Below, piece after piece: positions 33,495 to 41,965 of a stretch of 64,000 nucleotides of DNA (within the stretch, counting starts at the first letter, position 1; each line of letters begins with the position of its first letter). A program made the position numbers and the translations under genes. Source of the DNA: Diplonema japonicum (taxonomy: Eukaryota; Euglenozoa; Diplonemea; Diplonemida; Diplonemidae). The notes beneath the pieces are model-generated. The model was not told the DNA's origin. It did not search any database and worked only from the letters and a program-made list of their open reading frames with translations. The stretch spans positions 525,564 through 589,563 of the forward strand of contig OZ025683.1 of assembly GCA_964019335.1 (NCBI GenBank). Reading direction: 5' to 3'.

Positions 33495-34318
33495 CCTACA
33501 CCTGGGGCTCCAGGGAGAACCAGTGCAACGAGCAGTGCGACATCCTGACACCCGTTGCGGTGTGCGGGAACGCCCCACATGCGGAGCTCGTGGCGAAGTG
33601 GAAAGCGGCCGGGAAGAAGGTGATCCTCTCCTTCGGCGGGGCGGGGATGGGGGGCTCGTGGGACGGGCTGAACGACTGCTGGGAGCACTGCTTCGGGAAG
33701 GAGGAGCACCTGGCGCAGCAGCTGGCGGACATCGCGGCGGCGCAGGGCTTCGACGGGATCGACATCGACTACCTGTACTACTACGAGGACGGACAGCGCA
33801 ACACGTCCTTCTCGAAGGGAGCACAGGCACAGACCTTCCTGAAGGAGACAACCCTGAAGCTGAGGGAGAAGCTCCCCGCCGGAAGCCTCGTGACCCACTC
33901 CCCTGCGGACAGCGACCTCGTGAAGGGGACAGGCTACTTCGAGGTGATGCGGGAGGTGGCTGCCTCTGTGGACTTCATCATGCCGCAGTACTACAACGGG
34001 GTGACGCGCCCCAACACGGACGGGATCAACGGCGGCGCCTTCGACTCCGCCCTGGCGCACCTCAGGACCCTCGTGACGGACATCTTCGGGAGCGACCCGA
34101 CGAAGGTGGTGTTCGGCTTCTGCATCAGCGGGTGCGGGGGCACCTCGTCCAACAGCAACGCGCAGCAGGCTGTCAGCGTGATGAACGAGCTGAAGGAGGC
34201 GTACCCCTGCAACGGGGGGGCCTTCTTCTGGAACGCTGCCCACGACATGATGGGTGCCTGGTCTCGTTCTGTGGCGGAGGCCATCAGCCCCTCGAGGGGG
34301 TGCAAGGTGCCCGTGTAG
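33411..34318 (+). pseudogene. Tandem-duplicated GH18-like domain, out of frame with its upstream copy
   Basis: The DNA is nearly identical to 32448-33352, so this is a recent about 0.95-kb tandem duplication. Relative to copy 1, 13 bases are missing after GGGAACTGG (about 33443), putting the rest in a new frame that is then open to TAG 34316-34318. The frame encodes [18 protein letters not shown] through VAEAISPSRGC. It also carries DGIDIDYL in place of DxxDxDxE (Leu at 33773-33775). It may be a dead exon-like copy, an assembly or sequencing artefact, or, less likely, a separate gene lacking its own start and signal peptide. Confidence 0.75.
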
Positions 34319-34368
34319 GGAACGAGAAACAGGAAAATAATAATAGAAAATAAGATGAATAATGAATA

Positions 34369-35377
34369 TGAGCTCGTCCGGAAAAAAATGTCAACAAATG
34401 ACCCTCCTGCGGCGTAAAACCCCCGTTAAATTTCTAAGTAAAAAAGTAGTCCGACACCACTTTGTGTGCAGAAATGCAGTCTAAGCTTGAACACCATATA
34501 GGTCAAAATGCTCGCCGCTTGTTTTATTTTTAAAACGCGTGCAAAAACATGTTTTTTAGAATGGTTTTTGGCAAACGATTCAATTTGGAAGTTACAAATA
34601 ACCCAGACTCCATTTTTATTTTCGTTTTTCCGTGAAAAGTGACAGGAGGAATGGACGCAGATTGAAAATCTGTGAAACCTTTGGGGTCATTTTGGGTGGG
34701 CTGGACTCTAAATCACTATTAAAATGGGGTGTGGAGAACTTACCCTTAAAGTGCCATTTTGGCCTATTTAGGCTAAAATCCCTTTAAACCCCCTTAAAAA
34801 AGCAAAATTTTCACTTTTAAAGTATTATGAGTGCAAAAGAAAAGGAAAAACCTCAGCAGATGGGTAGAGAATGAAAGTTTGACCCCAAAGATACCAATGT
34901 CGAAGCTCTGCATAAGCAGGCAAGTGTTAAGAATTGGTTTTTCTGAAAAAGGCCAAAATCCCTTAGGAACCCCTTAAAAAAGCCAAAAAATAGGGTGTAA
35001 AAAACCGGATTTTCGGGGGCTATGCGGCGCCATATATTTTTCGGTACTTTTAACAGTAACCCACCCTGGGTTGTACCCAGGGGTCACAAGTGCGCTTGAA
35101 CACCAATTTTATGCACCCTAGATGCTGCATTTTAAGCAATAAAATTGCATTTTAAACATTTTCCGCCGTTTTTTTGACCTCTATTTTTCGCTTCCCGGGG
35201 GCAGCCGGTTGCAAAGCCTGCCACCCTCATGGCAAAACAAGCATCGCAATTGAAAGAACGGCGATGTATGTCATCTTCCTATGGTTGCATGCTGCCCTTT
35301 TTTTGCTCAAATAGTCAAAACAAGAAATTTTCGGAGGTGCCCAAAAAAGTGTTGACATTTTCGTCCGGACGAGCTCA
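34369..35377. mobile_element. Non-autonomous TIR element (~1 kb, MITE-like)
   Basis: The ends are inverted copies: TGAGCTCGTCCGGA...AAAATGTCAACA at 34369-34396 and its complement at about 35349-35377. Flanks read TA (or ATAT) on both sides, giving a TA-type target duplication. The interior has no meaningful ORF. It holds a direct repeat (AAAATCCCTT...CCCCTTAAAAAAGC near 34780 and 34955), consistent with a deletion derivative or internal duplication. Confidence 0.7.
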
Positions 35378-37246
35378 TATAAAGAAATAAGAAATGGGAC
35401 CAAATTTGAAATGAGAGGTTTTAGTTTAGAAAAAAAAGGGTGGAAAGGGGAAGCAACGGAAATTAAAGAACCACTGGAAATGAAGTGACCAGCTTTTGTG
35501 TTTCTTCGAAGTTTCATTCTTTTTCTTACTTTTGCTGTCCCCAGTTATCCCCCCTCGTTACTGGTTCTTTGCTATATCCCCTCTCAATTTTCTTTCCCCC
35601 TTTATTATTTTTTTGCTTGAGGTGAGGTGGCTTTCTTTTATATATTAATTATTGGTATCATAAAACCAGGGGTTTTTTTTATGCCCCCTCCTCGCGCAAA
35701 AACATTAAAGGCTTCATTCAGATGTTGCATACGAGCAGAACAGGCTCTTGTCGTTTTCTCTCTCTCTTCTTCTTCTACACCTTACTACTGAAAAGAAGAG
35801 AAGGAGAAGAAAATAAAAAGCTTGAGACATTGTTTCGTTTTGCATTTTGTTTACTTCTTCTTGATCTTTCTACCCCCCTGCGCTTCTATAGAAGCAGTTG
35901 GGTAGATAAGGGTTAAGAGGGGTTCACGATGGCATCGAGGGAAAATACACGCTCAGTAACAAATACACGCTCTTATTGAGTCGCCTCACTTTTTTTTTTT
36001 AAACTATATTTGGTTCCCTTCCTCTCTTGTCGGCTCGTTTTCTTTTTTATTCCCTTATGGACTTGGAACGCTTTATGTTCTGTCTCGCCTGCCCCCCTCT
36101 CCCTCATGTCACTGCTAATTAAGCAATTGCAAGAAAAAAAAGAGAAAAAAAAGAACAAAGAAACCTCGGTTGATTCTTTAATTAGTCCCGGGGTTTCCTC
36201 CAATTTTTCTTCTTCTTCTTTTTTTTTTTTTTTTTTTTTTTTTTTGATTTTTCATCGTAAGAGAAAGTCAGAATTTCTTTTTTTCTTGGCAGTGATTTTT
36301 TTCTTCTCCCTCTTTTTTTTTTTTTAAAAATTTATTTATCTTTATTTTGCGCGAACAATGTTTTGGCAGTGATTGTCCTTTTTTTTTTCCCTCCCTCCCT
36401 CCCTCCCTCCCCTTTTTTTAAAGCATCTTTAAATCGTGCTGAACAACTTCTTTTTTTTTTTTTTAAAGACAAGACAGCGTGCAAGACAGTGCAAAATGCG
36501 ATCATTCGCAATTTTTCCACACAAGCGATTCTTTATTTCTTCCCTTATACCCTCCCCCCCCCCTTTTTTTGGAGGGGAAGGAATGAAAACCGTTATTTTT
36601 TTTCTAATTATTTGTTTTTTTTTTTCCCAAAAAACAAAATATAGATGAGAACAGAGGGACTCACTAAACTCATATTTTATTTTATTTTCTCTAGCGGACC
36701 AAGGTCTTCGAGCCTAGGTCTCAGGTGTAAGACGACTGGAACTGTGCACATTTTAAGCAGCACAACGGACTCAACAGCAGAGCAAGTGACGGGTCTGATA
36801 GTACTAGCGTACAGCCGAGTACTTAGCCTCACAGTTTTAACCTGCAAAAGTTTCTTATTTTTTCATGCCACTGCACTCTATCTAACTGATCTGTCGTTCC
36901 CCTCCTCCTCCTCTTCCCCTGTTTGTTTCTCTTTTCTTTCTTTTTTTTTTGTGGGCCGTTGCTAACCACTTCGTTCCTATCGCAGTGATTTTTTTCCATT
37001 ACCCCCCCCCCCCCCCCCCTTTATAGACGATGAATGGTAATTTTGTTTTCCCCGTGTTTTAGCTGCTTTTTTTTTTTTTTTTTTTTTTGCCTCTGTGGGG
37101 AGTACAGTTTTTACACGAAGGACTCATCTTTTCTTCGTCTTCCTCTCCTTCTCTACCTCTCTTTTTATTCTTTTTTTTTTGTTGAAAAGAAAGTATTAAA
37201 AGTATCAAATAATTCTCTTTCAGGTAAATTCAACAAAAAAGTAATA
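35378..37246. other. Intergenic, pyrimidine tracts with third copy of the 42-bp element
   Basis: T-runs, a CCCT-repeat (36391-36410) and a 17-nt C-run (37003-37019) are seen. A copy of the dispersed element lies at 36953-36990, 257 bp before the next ATG. The likely trans-splice acceptor is TTCTCTTTCAG (AG 37222-37223). No gene is seen. Confidence 0.5.
36953..36990 (+). repeat. Dispersed 42-bp element, copy 3
   Basis: Shares the 30-bp core exactly (GGGCCGTTG through TTCCTATC) and differs in the last few bases. Confidence 0.75.
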
Positions 37247-38827
37247 ATGACCCCCCTCGTTTCCCGCGTTGCGGTGTTGCTAAGTATGCTTGCCTGGACG
37301 GAGGCGCACCTCACCGTGATCTGTACATCGTCGTCGCCGCAGCAGCCGAACACCTTCGCCTTCTGGTTCATCACCTACGCGCACGGGACCGGCCCCGGCT
37401 ACACGGCCCCCGGGAAGGTGTTCATCCAGGACCCCAGCGCGAAGGTGATCGAGGCGGACTTCTCGAACGTGTGCAAGCCGACGGGTCCGCATGTGTCTGC
37501 GAGTGGGTCGACAGTGGCAGACTTCGAGGGGGAGCTGAAGAGTAAGTGCGCCGGGCTGTCGGACCCTCAGGGGAGGGTCCCCGTGTTCTCGGACAGTGCG
37601 GTGGAGTGCTACAACGCAGACAACAACAACCCTGTGCCCGACTACGCGGGAGGGCTGCGGAAGGGGCAGACCGTCTTGACGGACCGCTCGAGCAGCATGA
37701 CGGACTACTTCTACGTGGTGGTGGAGGGATCCCTGGACAAGCCGCTCATGTCGGGGGCGTACGTGACTTGGTTCACAGGAACAGACCAGGTCCTCGCCGC
37801 CTGCCCGTCGCAGTACCCGTGCTCCCTCGCATCCAAGCCGTGGACCTTCGACATCTCTGTGGTGACGGGGCCACCGAAGTGCACATCTGCGCCGGCAGCG
37901 GTGGCGAACGCGGTGCCCGGGTCGATGGTCGGGTGCGACGACGTGTACGCGGGAGGGCTGTGCCACGCGCAGTGCGCGCCGAGCTACTCGAAGATCGGGA
38001 CACTGGAGTGCAGGGACAACGGGGACGGGACGGCCTCGTGGGGGAGCGCCTTCGCCTGCACGAACGAAGTGGTGTGCGGGTTGCCGAAGGCGGGGAACAA
38101 CGCCGCCATCAGCTCCGACGTTGAGGGGATCCTGCACCCGTGCGCGACGCTCACCCCTGCGGGGACAAGCTGCCAGTACACCTGCAAGGGCTTCAACCAG
38201 GTGAGCGTTGGGGAGATCACCTGCAACGAGGTGAACGGGCAGGGGGTGTGGGAGGGGGGCAACAATTACGACGGGTGCGCCTGGACGGTGGCGCCGACCC
38301 CGTCCCCCTGTACTGGGGCGCAGGTCTTGGTGGACGGGGTGGCCGTCGCTGGGGTGTCTGTGGGCGGGGCGGAGAACAACAACGCCGGTGGCGGTGTGTC
38401 CCTGTCGAAGATCCCGGCGCCCCTGAACAGGATGGACCTCCACGTCCCCTCCCTCCCCGTGGCAACGGGATCGACGGTAGAGGTGAGCTGCTGTGGGAGC
38501 GAGCCCTGCGAGTTCGTGCTGTCGCACTACCACTGTCCCCCTTGCTCCAGCTCTGTGAACGGGGGCTTCCCCGCGTCCCTTCCGGTCCACGGCTTCGCCT
38601 CCGCCTCCTGCGGCCCGAGGTACGGCACCACGGAGCAGAGGATGTCCTCACACCACCTCCAGCTGCAGCCTGGCGAGAAGACCGCTGTCCCGACCACCGC
38701 CGAGGCGACCTCCTTCGTTGTCTTCAGCCAGGTCGGGGCTTTCACCGAGCCCTGGTGCCCTACAAAGAAGGTGGGGTGCGGCGGGCCTTGCCCGATCAAC
38801 ATCTGCAAGTGTGTTGACACCCTTTAA
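37247..38827 (+). CDS. Secreted protein with N-terminal His and sushi-like domains, 526 aa
   Basis: ATG 37247 lies 24 nt after a TTCTCTTTCAG acceptor. The open frame extends upstream through T-runs, which are not credible coding. The signal peptide (VAVLLSMLAWTEA) is predicted to be cut before His21, giving a mature start HLTVICTS. Residues 21-205 form an unrecognised Cys-containing beta-rich domain with a second His in FITYAHGTG (H46). Two sushi/CCP-like modules follow at about 212-271 (CTSAPAAVANAVPG, CRDNGDGTASW) and 277-344 (CGLPKAGNN, CNEVNGQGVW), then a Cys-rich C-terminal domain (VEVSCCGSEPCEFV, GCGGPCPINICKC). The N-terminal His recalls copper-binding oxygenases, but the fold is unproven. 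Role: extracellular; otherwise unknown. Confidence 0.85.
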   Translation: MTPLVSRVAVLLSMLAWTEAHLTVICTSSSPQQPNTFAFWFITYAHGTGPGYTAPGKVFIQDPSAKVIEADFSNVCKPTGPHVSASGSTVADFEGELKSKCAGLSDPQGRVPVFSDSAVECYNADNNNPVPDYAGGLRKGQTVLTDRSSSMTDYFYVVVEGSLDKPLMSGAYVTWFTGTDQVLAACPSQYPCSLASKPWTFDISVVTGPPKCTSAPAAVANAVPGSMVGCDDVYAGGLCHAQCAPSYSKIGTLECRDNGDGTASWGSAFACTNEVVCGLPKAGNNAAISSDVEGILHPCATLTPAGTSCQYTCKGFNQVSVGEITCNEVNGQGVWEGGNNYDGCAWTVAPTPSPCTGAQVLVDGVAVAGVSVGGAENNNAGGGVSLSKIPAPLNRMDLHVPSLPVATGSTVEVSCCGSEPCEFVLSHYHCPPCSSSVNGGFPASLPVHGFASASCGPRYGTTEQRMSSHHLQLQPGEKTAVPTTAEATSFVVFSQVGAFTEPWCPTKKVGCGGPCPINICKCVDTL

Positions 38828-39984
38828 AGTTTTTTTTTTTTGAAAGATAAAAATTAAGATAAAAAAGAGAAAGAAGGGAGAGTTTCTTTCACTTGCTTTC
38901 TTTTCTTATCGCTTTCTATCGAGAAGTTCACATAGAATTTTTCATCGATTGATCTTTTTTTTCTATCTTTTTTTATTATACCTCCCCTCGCTTTTACTTC
39001 CTCTCAGCCTTAATAACAATAATATAAAAAAGTAAAAAATGATAACAAACTGTTTTTTTGTGCCGAGTAGGAATTTACTTCTGCGGGCTTTACCTTTGCT
39101 TTTTCCGTCTTGTCCGAGCAAAAAACCGAAAAGACATGTTTTTTTTACCATATTCAATTATTGTTATTATTATTATTTTTTTTTCTTTTTTTTTGCGATC
39201 GTTTGCATGCACCAGCTCAGTGTCTAAGTGTGGCTAAGATGTGTTAGACGGCTGTCTCACGTCAACCTACCGCCCACTGAGTTCGCATATATTTTCATTT
39301 CAGTGAGCCTCCCTCCCCTCCTTTCCCGTGCACGCTGAGGTATCATTTTACTGTTTGAAAAAGGGCCCCCTTTTCTATTTTTTGAAGTGCAGAGCACTTT
39401 TTTTTTCTTGTGCTCTAAACTTCTTTTATCAGAAACAAAAAAAAAAAAGAAGGAAATTAAAAGAAAAAGAAGGAAAGAAGCATTCCAACCGTTCTGCTTA
39501 GTCATCTGTCCTTATCTCTTAGGACTCTAATGAACTGCATAAAACGACACTTGTCACTTTGTCTGAGCTTCTCTTTTATCTCGCTGCCGAGAATGGCATG
39601 TGAGACCTTTCCCATTATTGGCTGGAATGCAACTTAATTTCTACTTTTTGTTTTCTTTCTTGTTTCTCTCTTTTCTTCTATTAAGACAAACAAGTTACTT
39701 TCTTTTTTTTAAAGCTTGTTGCATCCTGAACTCAAATCACAGGTTTTAGAAATACACAAAATGAAAATCTTGCACGAAACCACACCTTGCTGCTCACTTC
39801 ATTAAGCAAGCCCCGCAAACCGCAAGCCAGGCGAGAGGAAAGGTACCGACGTGTGAGGAACTAAGGGAGGAGGAGGGTCCGCCGAGAGAAGCACGAAACT
39901 ACTACCCTCAGCTGGAAGGAACTGGTAACCCGCAGCGAGACCGAAGCAAACCTGGGAATGAACAACCCACAATGGAGGAGCAAG
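38828..39984. other. Intergenic; no gene seen
   Basis: A/T- and pyrimidine-rich. Short open frames lack coding character. Two copies of the palindromic stretch GGAGAAGCCTCTCCAAGGC flank the next region (about 39985 and 40119). Confidence 0.5.
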
Positions 39985-40496
39985 GGAGAAGCCTCTCCAA
40001 GGCCTGCAATGTTAAAATTTCCCTTAGAAAAAAAATAGGCTTGAAAAAAATCTTGGAACGATTTGGCATGCTGAATTTTCCCTGGCATGTTAAGATTTCC
40101 CTTAGGAAACTCACGGCCTTGGAGAAGCCTCTCCAAGGCTAAAAAACATACTGAGCACAGATTCATGTTACAACCCTTGCAGACAAAAAATGTTTGCACC
40201 CGGATCCAGAACATGCATTTGGTGTGTGCATTGTCTTGCTGCATCCAGTTTTGTTGGGCCGGTGGCCTTTGGGAAGTCGCGCCTGGCAGCCTCGCCCCCT
40301 CTGTCCCCATTTCAGAACTGGTGCTTGCCGGGCGGTTGTTTCCAGACTGGCGCATGACAGTCCCGGTGCACACCTTCACGTGTCCTCTTTGCAGGGCAGA
40401 ATACTCTGAAGCGATGCCCACCGTGTTGATCATACTCTCATCAATGATCGATTCTCCGGGGGAATAGTGCAGACGGGGTAGAGGAGCAAGAATCAT
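39985..40496 (-). pseudogene. Transposase C-terminal fragment with Cys cluster (piggyBac-like zinc finger)
   Basis: The minus-strand frame ends with NWMQQDNAHTKCMFWIRV, then FFVCKGCNMNLCSVCF. The pattern T-x-[FY]-x-C-x2-C-x3-LC-x2-CF is typical of the C-terminal Cys-rich end of piggyBac-type transposases and relatives. Only this tail is recognisable; no catalytic Asp region is found upstream on the minus strand. It is bounded by inverted/direct copies of GGAGAAGCCTCTCC and of GTTAA[AG]ATTTCCCTTAG (about 40012 and 40090). Probably a relic of an insertion. Confidence 0.4.
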
Positions 40497-41007
40497 ATGT
40501 TTCGCAACTTGTCGGTTTCTTCACCTCTCCAAAATGCAACGACCATTGTAAGTGCAAAAGCAGTAACGTTTCATTACACTTGTGACGAGGATACAAATGA
40601 TCGCCAGATATCTAGTGCTTCGTCCTTTAAGCAACATGACCCTATGCCCGATGTACGTGGGTTCGGGTTCTATTGCTTTGGCTTTTTCCATTAGTTTGGT
40701 AACTGTCGGACCCCCTTCGTTGCACCATAATTCAAAAAAGGGAGTTCGTCTTGTCTTGGAGAGGCATCTCACGATTCTTGTTCATAACGAACTCATCTTT
40801 CGCCTTTTACTAAAGATGACCGTGGACATGGATCACTAAGTGATAACGTAATTTTTATAAAGGTCCAGCACCTTTCTTTTTGAATCGAACCGCCGCGGAC
40901 CAGCATTTTCTGGCGACCACACCTCATGTTATTTCATCATCCTTTCTGGCAAGAATGCGTCTACTGGGACTGCCGTGCGGTTCGGCGTTCCTATCGTCAT
41001 CAACCAC
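40497..41007. other. Intergenic; no supported gene
   Basis: Short frames on both strands (40582-40839 +, 40521-40772 -) show no domain, splice or acceptor support. Confidence 0.4.
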
Positions 41008-41165
41008 CCCCTGAGATGCTTTTTGTGTGTGTTGTTATGTTAAAAGAATTATCTGAATAGAATGCTACGTGAGAGCGGTTGGGCACAAAACCCACAGATC
41101 CTGTTGGTGTTTGTACTCATTGCGCACTGTGAAAAAAGGTATATACAAGAGAAAAGTAAAGATGT
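41008..41165 (+). repeat. Dispersed repeat, copy A
   Basis: Shares ACCCCCTGAGATG, CAGATCCTGTT, GGTGTTTG and GCACTGTGAAAAAA in the same order and spacing with 47333-47470. Possibly the 3' part of an old transposon. Confidence 0.55.
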
Positions 41166-41619
41166 AAGTAAGTAAAGTTGAAGATAAAAGGTATATATGT
41201 GTTCATCGTAACACGACTCCTGTTCACAGCGAGATCGCTCTCATTTTTGCCCAGCCCCCTGGGGTGTTATAATGTGTGAGTAAAACAAAAATCACCGGAA
41301 GATAACATGTCCGGAAGAAAAAAATGCCCGGAAGCTCTGGTTTCTTGTGCTTGCTCTAGGGTTGTTCTTTTGCTTTGCGGTTTGCGTCATGGCGCCAATG
41401 TCGTTGGGGGAACGGTGTCTTTCCCAAGCCTGGGCCAACCAGCTGTGCTCCAAGCTGGCATCAGAATCCGCCGCCCAACAACAGGGAAGTCTAGCAGCCC
41501 CAAAGACACCCAAGCAGCGAGGAGGTTCGCAGAGGAAGAGTGCCCAAAAAAAAATGTCCGGAAGGACAAACCATTCTAAACCCTTCTTCGGAGCTTGATC
41601 AGTGTCGTCGAATGCCAAC

Positions 41620-41965
41620 CAGGTTCAGTTCAATTGGCAACTTTTGCCTCGGCTCAGTTGGACTACTTTTTTCCCAATTTGCCCACTTTTGGCTAGGCCT
41701 TGTGACCCAGTTTCAACTAAGTCAGCTTACCAAGCTCCCCAAAAGACTTCAAATACCGAAGCAGCAAAAAAAAGGAACGAGTGGCCGCGCTTTGAGAAGG
41801 CCTGATTAGAGGCTGGTCAGTGACAGCGGCAGCTCTTAGTAACAAAAGGAGGGAAAACAACTTGTATTGTAACCTTTGTAATGCCTCTCTTTTTGTACCC
41901 CTTGTCACCCCTTTGTGTCCCTCGTGGTGAAGTAATTTCAAAGTGTCGTGAAATAAAACCACTTA
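41620..41965 (+). repeat. Diverged copy of the satellite-monomer leader sequence
   Basis: Several blocks match the 1,650-bp monomer (49130-49275) in order: GCTCAGTTG/GTTCAGTTG, GACTTCAAATACC/GACTTCAAAATACC, GAGTGGCCGCGC, CCTCGTGGTGAAGTAA, and TGTCGTGAAATAA. It directly precedes and overlaps the start of the reverse-transcriptase-like ORF, so it may be a transposon 5' region shared by two elements. Confidence 0.65.

Noticed and set aside
32331-33851. 506-codon minus-strand ORF over the GH18 domains
   Set aside because: Antisense shadow of GC-rich codons; composition is Arg/Pro/Ser-rich and the plus strand carries the recognisable GH18 domain.
40087-40467. Plus-strand ORF with a RING-like CPLCRAEY end
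   Set aside because: Only one CxxC pair, overlapped by a better-supported minus-strand transposase tail.
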